DNA of 47,150 nucleotides, taken from contig NZ_NFLL01000021.1 in NCBI RefSeq assembly GCF_002160895.1, forward strand, positions 1-47,150, read 5' to 3'. This stretch comes from Faecalibacterium sp. An122 (GTDB lineage Bacteria; Bacillota; Clostridia; Oscillospirales; Ruminococcaceae). Positions 16,643 through 25,884 of the stretch are shown here, piece by piece (positions within the stretch are counted from its first letter, which is position 1; every line of letters begins with the position of its first letter). Made by a program: the position numbers and the translations under genes. The notes under the pieces are model-generated. The model was not told the DNA's origin. It made no database searches and was given only the letters and a program-made list of their open reading frames with translations.

Positions 16643-17940
16643 TGTGCTTCCTCCTTTGCAGTTTTCCGGGTCAGGAACCGGCCCAGACCTAGGGTGAACA
16701 GTTCGGCTGCCGGGAAGGCCAGCCACACGCCGGTGACCCCCAGCATCCAGGACAGCAGACAGGCGAACACCACGATGGCCACCACCCCGCGGGACAGCGA
16801 GAGGATGGAGGACTCCCGGCCCCGACCGGTGGCGCTGTAAAAGCCGGTGCGCACAATGTTGACCGCCGCCACCAAAAAGCCCAGGAAGTAAATCCGCAGT
16901 CCCGGTTCAGCGTAGGCGGCCAGGGCGGCGGAGCCCTCGCTGTTGAAGACGGCCACGAAATAGGGCGCGAACAGCAGGACGCTCACCACCAGAATCCCCG
17001 CGATGACGGCGGCAATCTGGAGGGAATGGCGGTAGATGCGGCCTTCGGCGTCGGCGTCGCCCTGGCCGTGGACCTTGCTGGCCAGGGGCTGCAGGCCCTG
17101 GGATACGCCGTTGAACAGGGCGGTGCCCACCAGGGCCATGTTGGCCACGATGGCGTAGGCCGCCACGCCGGTGTTGCCCGCCAGGCCCAGCAGAATGAAG
17201 TTGAACACCATGGTGGTGATGCCGCTGGAAATCTCGCCCACAAAGGCCACCACACCCAGATAACAGGCCGAGGCCAGCTTTTTCAGGGAGGGGCGGCGGG
17301 GCCGCAGGCGGATGGTGTTTCTGGGGGAGAGGTAGTGGATGGAACACAGGCTCATGCTGACGATGGGGGAGACGGCGGTGGCCAGGGCCGCGCCGGCCAT
17401 TCCCAGCCGCATGGGGAACATAAAGATATAGTCAAACACAATGTTGAAAATGCCGCTGGTGAGGGTGGCGGCCATGGCGATGTTGGGGGAGCCGTCGTTG
17501 CGGACAAAGGCGGTGAAGGTGTAGTTCAGCATGAAGAAGGGGGTGAAGCACAGGACAATCCGGAGGTAATCCGCCCCCAGCTGCACGATGGAGCCGTCCG
17601 CACCCAGCAGCCGGAGAATCCCCTCGGGCCACAGCAGACCCCCGGCGATGAACACCAGGCTGATGGACAAAGTGAAAAAGATGGAGTTGAAGAAATAGTC
17701 GTCGGCGTCCCGGACCCCCAGGGACTTCTGGAGGGTGTAGCGGGTGGCGGAGCCGATGCCGATCATGGAGCCGATGGCGAAGATCAGCCCGTAGACCGGG
17801 AGGATCAGGTTCAGGGCGGTGATGCCGTCGGCGCCCTCGGCACAGGCGATGAAGAAGGTGTCGGCCAGAACATAGCAGGAGGTGCCCACCATGGCCAATA
17901 CGTTGGGGATGATGTATTTCCTGAGTTGCTTTTCGATCAT
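16639..17940 (-). CDS. MATE-family efflux transporter
   Basis: 433 residues from the ATG at 17940 (GGAG 5 nt upstream). About twelve hydrophobic segments, with MATE-type features: an N-terminal IPNVLAMVGTSCYVLADTFF, then ALNLILPVYGLIFAIGSMIG and a second half beginning around the segment VAFVGEISSGITTMVFNFIL. MATE proteins expel cationic compounds in exchange for Na+ or H+. The substrate cannot be read from sequence. It is the first gene of a two-gene unit with the cytidylate-kinase-like gene, under the promoter at 18114-18142. Confidence 0.9.
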   Translation of the reverse strand: MIEKQLRKYIIPNVLAMVGTSCYVLADTFFIACAEGADGITALNLILPVYGLIFAIGSMIGIGSATRYTLQKSLGVRDADDYFFNSIFFTLSISLVFIAGGLLWPEGILRLLGADGSIVQLGADYLRIVLCFTPFFMLNYTFTAFVRNDGSPNIAMAATLTSGIFNIVFDYIFMFPMRLGMAGAALATAVSPIVSMSLCSIHYLSPRNTIRLRPRRPSLKKLASACYLGVVAFVGEISSGITTMVFNFILLGLAGNTGVAAYAIVANMALVGTALFNGVSQGLQPLASKVHGQGDADAEGRIYRHSLQIAAVIAGILVVSVLLFAPYFVAVFNSEGSAALAAYAEPGLRIYFLGFLVAAVNIVRTGFYSATGRGRESSILSLSRGVVAIVVFACLLSWMLGVTGVWLAFPAAELFTLGLGRFLTRKTAKEEAQ

Positions 17941-18113
17941 ACGGTCTCCTTTACCAAAAAAGCATCCTCGCTTGCGGCTTCCAAGACCTAACGTCGCAAG
18001 CAAGAATGCGCTGTGCATTCTACTACCCGGTGGCAGTGTGGATGTGAACTTTTTGGCCCGGCCCGGGGCCCCGGAGGGGGCGAAAAAGGGGCGTTCGGGC
18101 CGAATCGCTGGCT

Positions 18114-18142
18114 ATTATAACACAAGACGCACCAAAGAGCAA
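18114..18142 (-). promoter_or_regulatory. Sigma-A promoter of the MATE operon
   Basis: On the minus strand TTGCTC (18142-18137), 17-bp spacer, then a perfect TATAAT (18119-18114). It lies about 175 bp upstream of the MATE start, so the mRNA would have a long GC-rich leader. Confidence 0.65.
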
Positions 18143-18211
18143 GGCGGCCGCCCTGGCGCCAAAAACGCCGGGCCCCTCCGGGTCCGGCGCGGCGGCAAAC
18201 GGGCGGGACGG

Positions 18212-19198
18212 TCAGTCCCGGAAATCCTTGTCCGACATCTTGTCGTAGAAACAGCGCTTGTTGTGGTACATCCGGCTGTCGGCCTCCTCCACCTGGGCCC
18301 GGACGTTGCAGGGGGCGGCGTGCCAGGAGGTGCCCACCGAACAGCTGATGCCGTTCTGGGCCATGCTCAGCTCCACCGCCAGCACCGACGCCCGGAAGGC
18401 GGCGTGGTCCCGCTCGTCGTCGATCACCACAAACTCGTCCCCGCCGATGTGGTAGATCTTGCCGGCGAACTCCAGCCGGATCTGGTCGGCGGTGCGGCAG
18501 ATCAGTTCGTCCCCCATGCTGTGGCCGAACAGGTCGTTGGCCCGCTTCAGCCCGTTGAGGTCAAAGCAGATGATCCCCAGATGGGGCTTGTCCTTCTCCC
18601 AGCCGCTGGTCAGCATCTCGTTGTACTTGTTGCGGTTGTACACCCCCGTCAGGGCGTCCTCATAGCTCAGCCGCTCCAGAAGGGCGGTCTGCTGGGCGAT
18701 CTTTTTGGTCTGCAGGGCCAGCTGTTCCTGTAAATAGAGGGTGGACTGCTGGCCCATCTTGTGGGGGAAGCCCACCTCCCCCTCCTGCATCTCCTCATAG
18801 GGGTTGGAAATATGGATGTGGCAGCACAGCAGCCGGCCTTCCTGCTGCCGGAACAGAAAGCTGAACCGCTGATGCACCCGCAGGGAAATTCCGGTGGAGG
18901 CGTCGGTGGAAATCCACACCCGCCCGGCGCACAGGTAGAGGTCCGGGCCCATCTCCAGCACCTGGTATTCCTCCCCGGACAGGTTGCACCGGGGCACCAG
19001 CCCCGCAAACTGCCGGAAAATCTCCGCCACCGTCTCCCGCCCGGCGGCGTACTCGCGCTCGGCGGTGCCCAGCCAGACAATCTCCGGGTCCAGCAGCTGG
19101 ATGATGGCGTCCATATTGTTGTCGCAGTAGTGATATTGAAGCAGGGAACGGGTCAGGTCTATGACCTGACGGGCGGGGTCGGTGTGAGGGTCCATCAT
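18212..19198 (-). CDS. SnoaL-like/GGDEF diguanylate cyclase
   Basis: 328 residues from the ATG at 19198 (the next codon is also ATG; GGAAAGGA lies upstream). Residues about 8-135 resemble the SnoaL/NTF2-like fold (LLQYHYCDNNMDAIIQLLDP, then EIVWLGTAEREYAAGRETVA), a small-ligand sensing domain. A helical connector follows. A GGDEF domain begins at LSYEDALTGVYNRNKYNEML and carries the intact catalytic loop HIGGDEFVVI. It should make cyclic di-GMP in response to a signal bound by the N-terminal domain. No membrane segment is present, so it is cytosolic. It stands alone on this strand. Confidence 0.85.
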   Translation of the reverse strand: MMDPHTDPARQVIDLTRSLLQYHYCDNNMDAIIQLLDPEIVWLGTAEREYAAGRETVAEIFRQFAGLVPRCNLSGEEYQVLEMGPDLYLCAGRVWISTDASTGISLRVHQRFSFLFRQQEGRLLCCHIHISNPYEEMQEGEVGFPHKMGQQSTLYLQEQLALQTKKIAQQTALLERLSYEDALTGVYNRNKYNEMLTSGWEKDKPHLGIICFDLNGLKRANDLFGHSMGDELICRTADQIRLEFAGKIYHIGGDEFVVIDDERDHAAFRASVLAVELSMAQNGISCSVGTSWHAAPCNVRAQVEEADSRMYHNKRCFYDKMSDKDFRD

Positions 19199-19464
19199 CG
19201 CAGTCGTCCTTTCCTTCGGCGCGCCGGCGGCCCAAAGACGCCGGGCTGCAGAATGTAATCCCTTAAAATCCCGCGGGGATTGGTGGGTTTTATTATCCAT
19301 TATTTTACCAGCCCGCCGGCCATCCGTCAATCAAAAAAGAAACCGTTTTTGCTGCCGCAAAAAACTCCGCCCGCCCCTTGCGGACCGGCGCCGTCCGGAG
19401 TATATTCAAAGCAGAAAACTGCCGGCCCTCCTCCGGGGCCCGGCGCGGAAAGGAACCAATCATC

Positions 19465-20595
19465 ATGGAACATTTGACAACCCTGCCCCTGTCCGCCCTG
19501 CCCCAGGTGCGGGTGCTGGGCCGGCATGCGGACCGGCAGCCCCAGACCCTGTTCTGGACCGGCAGCGGCATCGAGCTGCAGTTCACCGGCAGCGAGCTGT
19601 GGGTGGAATGGAACGCCGGCTATGACATCATGGAGCCCTGGGTCAGCGTGGAGCTGGACGGGGCGTGGGTGGCCCGCTTTGCGGTGAACCCCGGCCGCAG
19701 CCGCAGCTGTCTCTTCCGGGGGATGGCCCCCGGCCGGCCCAAGCACGTCCGCATCCTCAAGGACGCCCAGGCCATGTACGACGACCCCGCCCACTTCCTG
19801 CAGATCGAGGGACTGACCTTTGCGGAGGGGGAATTCCTCCCCCTGGACCCGCCCCGGCACCGCATTGAATTCGTGGGGGACAGCATCACCAGCGGAGAGG
19901 GGGCCATCGGCACCCAGGGGGAACAGGACTGGACCGGAGTGCTGTTTTCGGCCCGGAACAACTATGCCCGCCTCACCGCCGACGCCCTGGGGGCGGAATA
20001 CCGGGTGGTGTCCCAGAGCGGCTGGGGGATTGTGGCCGGCTTTGACAACGACCCCCGCCACGCCCTGCCCGCCTATTATACCCGGGTGTGCGGGGTGGCC
20101 CGGGGGGACCAGAACCGGCAGCGGGGCGCCCAGGAGCCCTACGACTTCGCCGCCTGGCAGCCCGACGCGGTGGTGATCCATCTGGGCACCAACGACGACC
20201 ACGCTTTCGCCAATCCGCCCTGGGTGGACCCGGTCACCGGCCAGGCCAGCCAGCTGCACAGCCTGCCCGACGGCACCTTTGATCCTCAGGACGCCGCCCG
20301 GGTGGAGCAGGGGGTGCGGGATTTCCTGGCCCTGGTGCGGCAGCATAACCCCCAGGCCGTCCTGGTGTGGTGCTACGGGATGATGGGCTGCGGCCTGCTG
20401 CCGGTGATCCGGGCGGGCCTGGACCGCTACCGGCAGGAAACCGGGGACGGCCGGGTCCAGATGCTGGTTCTGCCCGCCCTCACCCCCGAGACCACCGGCG
20501 CGCTGAACCATCCCGGCCTGGCGGCCCATCAGGCCGCCGCCCGGGTCCTCACCGGCTGCCTTAAAACCTGGCTGGAACCGGACAGCCCGGCCTGA
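19465..20595 (+). CDS. SGNH/GDSL carbohydrate esterase (CE2-like, two-domain)
   Basis: 376 residues from the ATG at 19465, chosen because GGAAAGGA lies upstream and the preceding frame is not protein-like. Residues about 1-120 form a beta-sandwich of the CE2 N-terminal type (TGSGIELQFTGSELWVEWNA). The hydrolase domain has FVGDSITSGEG (nucleophile Ser), HLGTNDDHAF (block III) and LNHPGLAAHQ (block V His). CE2 enzymes remove acetyl groups from plant polysaccharides such as xylan and mannan. There is no signal peptide, so it should act in the cytosol on imported oligosaccharides. Monocistronic; the neighbours give no substrate hint. Confidence 0.85.
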   Translation: MEHLTTLPLSALPQVRVLGRHADRQPQTLFWTGSGIELQFTGSELWVEWNAGYDIMEPWVSVELDGAWVARFAVNPGRSRSCLFRGMAPGRPKHVRILKDAQAMYDDPAHFLQIEGLTFAEGEFLPLDPPRHRIEFVGDSITSGEGAIGTQGEQDWTGVLFSARNNYARLTADALGAEYRVVSQSGWGIVAGFDNDPRHALPAYYTRVCGVARGDQNRQRGAQEPYDFAAWQPDAVVIHLGTNDDHAFANPPWVDPVTGQASQLHSLPDGTFDPQDAARVEQGVRDFLALVRQHNPQAVLVWCYGMMGCGLLPVIRAGLDRYRQETGDGRVQMLVLPALTPETTGALNHPGLAAHQAAARVLTGCLKTWLEPDSPA

Positions 20596-20953
20596 GCCTC
20601 TATTACAAATAGGAAGGAGCAGGGGCGAACCCGGTCGAAAGGGCGCCCGGCCCGGGCCGCCGGCTGGGGGAAGGCCCGGCATCGCGGCGGGGGACGTGGA
20701 CCGTCCGTCCCGGGGCCTTGCGGGCTGAAACAGCCCCGCCGGTGTTTTTTGGAAATACCTCAAACTTATAACATAAAGAAGAAAACATAAAATTTTTTAA
20801 CGAAATAGCCGCGCCGGGTTGGCCTGCGAAATCAAAACGCAGACCCGCCCGGCGCTTTTTCTGTGTGGGGCGGCGGGGGAGATGGGCTTTGGAATCGAAA
20901 GCAAAGAAGGGCAGGAAGAGCGGTTTTTTGCTGTATTTTTTACCAAAAACCCC
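20596..20953. other. GC-rich then AT-rich intergenic region before the fatty-acid operon
   Basis: No gene. It contains GGGCTG-AAA-CAGCCC (near 20725-20740) followed shortly by TTTTTT, a possible terminator of the esterase gene. The better-formed terminator at 20811-20860 comes next. Confidence 0.5.
20811..20860 (+). terminator. Rho-independent terminator between esterase and fatty-acid operon
   Basis: GCGCCGGGTTGGCCTGCG (20811-20828) pairs imperfectly with CGCAGACCCGCCCGGCGC (20838-20855), followed by TTTTT. It isolates the fatty-acid operon from upstream transcription. Confidence 0.75.
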
Positions 20954-20981
20954 TTGACATTCTCGGTCAATCTGCTAAAAT
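20954..20981 (+). promoter_or_regulatory. Promoter of the fatty-acid biosynthesis operon
   Basis: Consensus TTGACA (20954-20959), 16-bp spacer, TAAAAT (20976-20981). The -35 box is one arm of an inverted repeat, TTGAC (20954-20958) and GTCAA (20966-20970), which could be bound by a regulator. About 100 bp of AT-rich leader follow before acpP. Confidence 0.75.
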
Positions 20982-21034
20982 ACCTGTAAAATTATTTTTT
21001 CTAAATTATTTTAGATAAAATGATTTTTGAAAAA

Positions 21035-21047
21035 ATTTGAATCAAAT
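21035..21047 (+). promoter_or_regulatory. Candidate operator for the operon's MarR/FabT-like regulator
   Basis: Perfect palindrome ATTTGA-A-TCAAAT in the leader, about 30 bp before acpP. It resembles the TTTGA/TCAAA half-sites used by FabT-type MarR repressors of fatty-acid genes. A second palindrome, CTAAA-TTAT-TTTAG, lies at 21001-21014. The likely ligand protein is the MarR gene at the end of this operon (30235). Site seen; regulator assignment inferred. Confidence 0.6.
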
Positions 21048-21078
21048 CCACTTTTGGTAGAAAAAAGGAGAAATCATC

Positions 21079-21327
21079 ATGGACTTCGAGAAGGTTAAGG
21101 AAATTATTGTTGAGACCCTGAGCTGCGACGCCGACAAGGTGACCATGGAGGCCACCCTGACCGAGGACCTGGAGGCTGATTCCCTGTCCGCCGTGGAGCT
21201 GTCCATGGCTCTGGAGGAGGCTTTCGGCATCGCCATCGCCGACGAGGACCTGCCCAACATGAAGACCGTGGGCGACCTGTACAAGTACCTGCAGGACCAC
21301 GCCGACGAGGCTGAGAAGGCTGAGTAA
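21079..21327 (+). CDS. acpP: Acyl carrier protein
   Basis: 82 residues, highly acidic. The phosphopantetheine attachment site is Ser35 in LEADSLSAVEL. It carries growing acyl chains between all enzymes of the operon as a thioester. AAAGGAG lies 8 nt before the ATG. First gene of the operon, so ACP is made with its enzymes. Length and motif are typical of type II ACP. Confidence 0.97.
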   Translation: MDFEKVKEIIVETLSCDADKVTMEATLTEDLEADSLSAVELSMALEEAFGIAIADEDLPNMKTVGDLYKYLQDHADEAEKAE

Positions 21328-21378
21328 TTCGCCTTCCTGTCCGCCGACAGATTGTCCTACATTGCGAAAGGAGCCTCT

Positions 21379-21831
21379 ATGACCAATCAGGAAATCCTGG
21401 AGCTGATGGCCCGGTTTGACGCCAGCAGCCTCACCGCGTTTAAGCTGCATACCAAAGATACAGAGCTGGAGATGGACAAGGGCGTGGCCGTGATGGCCGC
21501 GCCTGCCGCCCCGGCCGCCGCGCCCGCAGTTTTGGCACCTGCCGCACCGGCTCCCGCCCCGGCCGCCGCGCCCGCCGCACCTGCCCCGGAGGGCAAGTGC
21601 ATCACCGCCCCGGTGGTGGGCACCTTCTATGTGGCCCCCGCACCCGACCAGCCGCCCTTTGTCCAGCCCGGCGACAAGGTGCAGAAGGGGCAGACCGTCT
21701 GCCTCATGGAGGCAATGAAAATGATGAGCGAGGTCAAGGCTCCGTGCGACTGCGTCATTGAGGCTGTCCTGCAGGAGGACGGCGCACTGGTGTCCTTCGG
21801 CGATGCCCTGATCCGCTACCGGGAAGGGTGA
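21379..21831 (+). CDS. accB: Biotin carboxyl carrier protein of acetyl-CoA carboxylase
   Basis: 150 residues from the ATG at 21379, with GGAG 5 nt upstream; a TTG at 21352 is in frame but has no ribosome site. The N-terminal helical part (about 1-35) is followed by an Ala/Pro-rich hinge (about 38-72) and the biotinyl domain with EAMKMM, where Lys114 is biotinylated. It shuttles the carboxyl group between AccC and AccDA. Only 4 bp separate it from accC. Confidence 0.96.
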   Translation: MTNQEILELMARFDASSLTAFKLHTKDTELEMDKGVAVMAAPAAPAAAPAVLAPAAPAPAPAAAPAAPAPEGKCITAPVVGTFYVAPAPDQPPFVQPGDKVQKGQTVCLMEAMKMMSEVKAPCDCVIEAVLQEDGALVSFGDALIRYREG

Positions 21832-21835
21832 GGAA

Positions 21836-23221
21836 ATGTTCAAGCGCGTTTTGATCGCCAACCGCGGCGAAATTGCCCTGCGGGTGCTGCGTGCCTGCCG
21901 TGAGCTGGACATCGAGCCGGTGGTGGTGTATTCCGCCGCCGACGCCGAGGCCCTCCATGTGCAGCTGGCCGAGCAGGCCTACTGCATCGGCCCCGCCCGG
22001 GCAGCGGACAGCTACCTGAACATGAACGCCATCCTGACGGTGGCCAAGGCCGCCGGCTGCGACGCCATCCATCCCGGCTACGGCTTCCTCAGCGAGAACG
22101 ACCAGTTCGCCGACGCCTGCGCCGAGGCGGGCATCGCCTTCATCGGCCCCTCCGGCGACGTGATCCGCGCCATGGGCAACAAGGCCGCCGCCCGCAAGAT
22201 GATGATGGCCGCCAACGTGCCGGTGGTTCCCGGCTCGGACGGCGCCGTCGAGACCGCCCAGCAGGCCAAGGAGATCGCCGACCGCATCGGCTATCCCGTC
22301 CTGATCAAGGCCTCCGCCGGCGGCGGCGGCCGCGGCATGCGCCGGGTCTTTGAGCCCGACCAGCTGATCCCCCTCTTTGAGGAGGCACGCAGCGAGTCGG
22401 TGGCCTGCTTCGGCAGCGGCGAGATGTACCTGGAAAAGCTGATCCTCAACCCCAAGCACATTGAGTTCCAGATCCTGGCCGACAAGGCCGGCAACGTGAT
22501 CCAGCTGGGGGACCGCGACTGTTCCATCCAGCGCCGGAACCAGAAGATGCTGGAGGAGGCCCCCTCCAAGGCCCTGACCCCCGAACTGCGGGAGAAGATG
22601 GGCGCCGCCGCCGTGGCGGCCGCCAAAGCCGCCGGCTATGAGAACGCCGGCACCATCGAGTTCGTCCTGGACCAGGAGGGCAACTTCTACTTCATCGAGA
22701 TGAATACCCGCATCCAGGTGGAGCACCCCATCACCGAATACGTCACCGGCATCGACCTGGTGCGGGAGCAGATCCGCATTGCCGCGGGCCTGCCCCTGTC
22801 CCACAAGCAGGAGGACGTGGTGCTGCGGGGCCACGCCATTGAATGCCGCATCAACGCCGAGGACCCGGCCAAGAATTTCCAGCCCTGCCCCGGCAAGATC
22901 GACTTCCTGCATCTGCCGGGAGGCTGCGGCGTCCGGGTGGACACCGGCCTGTACACCGGCTGCACCCTGCCGCCCTATTACGACTCCCTGATGGCTAAGC
23001 TGATTGTGTGGGCTCCCACCCGTCTGGAGGCCATCCGCCGGATGCGCCGGGTGCTGGAGGAAATGATCATCGACGGCCCGGCCAACAACGCCGACCTGCT
23101 GCATCAGATCCTCTATCACCCCGAGTTTGTCCGGGGCAGCTTCACCACCGCCTTCCTGGACGAAAACCTGGACACCCTGCTCCAGTGGAGCCGGGCAGGG
23201 GATGAGGAGGGCAAGGCATGA
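21836..23221 (+). CDS. accC: Biotin carboxylase subunit of acetyl-CoA carboxylase
   Basis: 461 residues, slightly longer than the usual 445-450. N-terminus [23 protein letters not shown]-grasp glycine loop [14 protein letters not shown], and biotin/bicarbonate site [14 protein letters not shown] are all present. It carboxylates biotin on AccB with ATP and bicarbonate. The stop overlaps the accD start (ATGA, 23218-23221), so the two are coupled. Confidence 0.97.
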   Translation: MFKRVLIANRGEIALRVLRACRELDIEPVVVYSAADAEALHVQLAEQAYCIGPARAADSYLNMNAILTVAKAAGCDAIHPGYGFLSENDQFADACAEAGIAFIGPSGDVIRAMGNKAAARKMMMAANVPVVPGSDGAVETAQQAKEIADRIGYPVLIKASAGGGGRGMRRVFEPDQLIPLFEEARSESVACFGSGEMYLEKLILNPKHIEFQILADKAGNVIQLGDRDCSIQRRNQKMLEEAPSKALTPELREKMGAAAVAAAKAAGYENAGTIEFVLDQEGNFYFIEMNTRIQVEHPITEYVTGIDLVREQIRIAAGLPLSHKQEDVVLRGHAIECRINAEDPAKNFQPCPGKIDFLHLPGGCGVRVDTGLYTGCTLPPYYDSLMAKLIVWAPTRLEAIRRMRRVLEEMIIDGPANNADLLHQILYHPEFVRGSFTTAFLDENLDTLLQWSRAGDEEGKA

Positions 23222-24087
23222 GCACTGTATTTGCCCGCCGCCGGCACAAGCTGCTGAGCCTCAAGGCCCTGCGCGACTCCGGCACCGTGGTCCCCGCCAA
23301 CACCGAGGAGACCTGCAAATCCTGCGGCCAGCCGGTGCTGCGCCGCGACCTGGTGAAAAACCGTTACGTCTGCCCCCTGTGCGGCTACCACCATCCGGTG
23401 GGCGCCTACTACCGTCTGAGCCTGATCCTGGACGAGGGCAGCTTCAAGGAGCTGGACGCCGACCTGGTGTCCAACGACCCTCTGTCCTTCCCCGGCTATG
23501 AGGCCAAGCTGGACGGCGCACGCCGCCGCACCGGCCTGGGGGAGGCGGTGGTCACCGCCGTGGGCCGCATCGACGGCATCCGGGTGGCCGCCGGCGTCCT
23601 GGACAGCCGGTTCTTTATGGGCAGCATGAGCGCTGCCCTGGGTGAGAAGGTCACCCGCCTGGTGGAGTACGCCGACAAAAACAAGCTGCCCCTGATCCTC
23701 TTTTCGGCCAGCGGCGGCGCCCGGATGCAGGAGGGCATCCTCTCCCTGATGCAGATGGCCAAGACCTCCGCCGCCGTTGAGCGGTTCTCGGAGCACGGCG
23801 GCCTGTACATCTCGGTGATGACCCATCCCACCACCGGCGGCGTCACCGCCAGCTTTGCCAGCCTGGGCGACATCATGCTGGCCGAGCCGGGGGCCCTCAT
23901 CGGCTTCGCCGGGCCCCGGGTCATCGAGCAGACCATCGGCGAAAAGCTCCCCGAGGGCTTCCAGACCGCCGAGTATCTGCTGGAGCACGGTTTCCTGGAC
24001 GCCATCGTCCCCCGTGCCCGTCTGCGCAGCACCCTGATCCGTCTGCTCAAGCTCCATGGAAAAGGAGGCGATTCTCATGGCAAATGA
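23218..24087 (+). CDS. accD: Acetyl-CoA carboxylase carboxyltransferase, beta subunit
   Basis: 289 residues. Residues about 37-59 form the four-Cys zinc finger ([14 protein letters not shown]). The crotonase-type core has [20 protein letters not shown] and [20 protein letters not shown], the acetyl-CoA and oxyanion segments. It pairs with AccA to move carboxyl from biotin to acetyl-CoA, giving malonyl-CoA. The end overlaps the accA start by 11 bp. Confidence 0.97.
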   Translation: MSTVFARRRHKLLSLKALRDSGTVVPANTEETCKSCGQPVLRRDLVKNRYVCPLCGYHHPVGAYYRLSLILDEGSFKELDADLVSNDPLSFPGYEAKLDGARRRTGLGEAVVTAVGRIDGIRVAAGVLDSRFFMGSMSAALGEKVTRLVEYADKNKLPLILFSASGGARMQEGILSLMQMAKTSAAVERFSEHGGLYISVMTHPTTGGVTASFASLGDIMLAEPGALIGFAGPRVIEQTIGEKLPEGFQTAEYLLEHGFLDAIVPRARLRSTLIRLLKLHGKGGDSHGK

Positions 24088-24898
24088 TCTGACCCCTGCC
24101 CAGCGTGTGGCGCTGGCCCGCCATGCGGACCGCCCCGGCACCCCCGACTTTGTCTCGGCGCTGTTCACCGAGTTCTTTGAGCAGCGGGGCGACCGCACCT
24201 GCATGGACGACGGCGCCATCTACGGCGGCGTCGGCCTGTTCCACGGCAAACCGGTGACCGTCATCGGCCACCGCAAGGGCCGCACCCTGGAGGAACACGT
24301 GGCCTATCACTTCGGCATGCCCTCCCCCGAGGGCTACCGCAAGGCCCAGCGCCTGATGCTCCAGGCGGAGAAATTCCGCCGGCCCATCATCACCTTCATC
24401 GACACCGCCGGGGCTTACCCCGGCCTGGAGGCGGAGGCCCATGGCCAGGGCGAGGCCATCGCCAGCACCCTGGCGCTGTCCAGCCGGCTGACCGTCCCGG
24501 TGATCTCGGTGGTCACCGGCGAGGGCGGCAGCGGCGGCGCGCTGGCCCTGGGCGTGGGCAACCGCGTCCTGATGCTGGAGAACGCCGTCTATTCGGTCCT
24601 GTCCCCGGAGGGCTTCGCCGCCATCCTGTGGAAGGACGCCTCCCGGTCCAGCGAGGCCTGCGACGTCATGAAACTGACCGCCGCCGACCTGCTGGAGCTG
24701 AAGGTCATCGACAGCATCATCCCTGAGCCGGAGGGCGGCGCACACACCGACCCCCAGGCTGTCTACCGCGCCCTGGATGAGGTGCTGGTCAAGGAGCTGG
24801 GCATCCTGTCCAAGCTCAGCGGCAGCGCCCTGGCGGCGGCACGGTACAAAAAATTCCGCATGATGGGCGCCAACGCCCTGAGAAAGGAGCGCCTATGA
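24077..24898 (+). CDS. accA: Acetyl-CoA carboxylase carboxyltransferase, alpha subunit
   Basis: 273 residues from the ATG at 24077; AGGAGG lies 8 nt upstream inside the end of accD, and an upstream in-frame ATG at 24056 is less likely. Shorter than the roughly 315-residue proteobacterial AccA, in line with many Firmicutes. Core motifs [40 protein letters not shown] and [17 protein letters not shown] are clear. The stop overlaps the fabH start by 4 bp. Confidence 0.96.
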   Translation: MANDLTPAQRVALARHADRPGTPDFVSALFTEFFEQRGDRTCMDDGAIYGGVGLFHGKPVTVIGHRKGRTLEEHVAYHFGMPSPEGYRKAQRLMLQAEKFRRPIITFIDTAGAYPGLEAEAHGQGEAIASTLALSSRLTVPVISVVTGEGGSGGALALGVGNRVLMLENAVYSVLSPEGFAAILWKDASRSSEACDVMKLTAADLLELKVIDSIIPEPEGGAHTDPQAVYRALDEVLVKELGILSKLSGSALAAARYKKFRMMGANALRKERL

Positions 24899-25845
24899 GT
24901 GGGATCAAGCTGATGGGCACCGGGTCTGCGCTGCCTGCGCAGGAGGTGACCAACTTCGACCTGGAGAAAAAGGTGGACACCAGCGACGAGTGGATCGTCA
25001 CCCGCACCGGCATTTCCAGCCGGCACTACTGCACCGGAGAGGAAAATCACCTGGGCCTGTGCACCGCCGCCGCCCGCCGGGCTCTGGAGAGCGCCGGCAT
25101 CGGCCCCGAACAGATCGGCGTCTGCCTGGTGGCGACCCTGACCCAGGACACCATGACCCCCTCCACCGCCTGCGTGCTGCAGAAGGAGCTGGGGATGCCC
25201 GAGGACACCGTCTGCTTTGACCTGAACGCCGCCTGCGCCGGCTTTGTCTACGGCCTGCACACCGCCGAGTGCCTGCTGGCCGCCAGCGCCCACAAGTACG
25301 CCCTGGTGATCGGCTGCGAAGTGCTCAGCCGCATCACCGATTTCACCGACCGCAGCACCTGCGTGCTGTTCGGCGACGGCGCCGGCGCCGCCGTGGTGGA
25401 GTGGAGAGAGGATTATCCCTCCCTGTGCGCCGTCATGGGCAGCCGCGGCAACCGGGAGGTCCTGATGATCCCCGGCGTCAACACCGGCGCTGCTTCCTAC
25501 ATTCATATGGACGGCAAAGAGGTTTTCCGCTTTGCGGTCGAGGTCCTGCCCCGGTGCGCCAAGGAAGTGGCCGCCAAGGCCGGCATCGGCCTGGACCAGG
25601 TGGACCACTTCGTCTTTCACCAGGCCAACCAGCGCATCCTTGATTTCGCCATCAAGAAGCTGCGCCTGGACCCGGAAAAATGCGCCGGCAACATTGCCCA
25701 CACCGGCAATACCTCCGCTGCCAGCGTCCCCATCCTGCTGGATGAGCTGGTCCGTTCCGGCCAGCTGCACAGCGGCCAGAAGGTCCTGTGCGCGGGCTTC
25801 GGCGGCGGTCTGACCTGGGCCGGCGCTCTGCTTCAGCTTGCATAA
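24895..25845 (+). CDS. fabH: 3-oxoacyl-ACP synthase III (KAS III)
   Basis: 316 residues. The catalytic triad is Cys114 (NAACAGF), His242 (FHQANQR) and Asn272 (HTGNTSAAS). It starts each chain by condensing acyl-CoA with malonyl-ACP. AAAGGAG precedes the ATG, which overlaps the accA stop. The position between acc and fab genes is usual for Firmicutes. Confidence 0.97.
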   Translation: MSGIKLMGTGSALPAQEVTNFDLEKKVDTSDEWIVTRTGISSRHYCTGEENHLGLCTAAARRALESAGIGPEQIGVCLVATLTQDTMTPSTACVLQKELGMPEDTVCFDLNAACAGFVYGLHTAECLLAASAHKYALVIGCEVLSRITDFTDRSTCVLFGDGAGAAVVEWREDYPSLCAVMGSRGNREVLMIPGVNTGAASYIHMDGKEVFRFAVEVLPRCAKEVAAKAGIGLDQVDHFVFHQANQRILDFAIKKLRLDPEKCAGNIAHTGNTSAASVPILLDELVRSGQLHSGQKVLCAGFGGGLTWAGALLQLA

Positions 25846-25884
25846 GCAGCCTGACGCCCAACAAAGAAAAGGAGTTTAGTTAAT

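Noticed and set aside
15512-16840. Plus-strand open frame of 442 codons
   Set aside because: Opposite to the Xre remnant and kinase-like gene, which have motifs, starts and a terminator; this frame has none.
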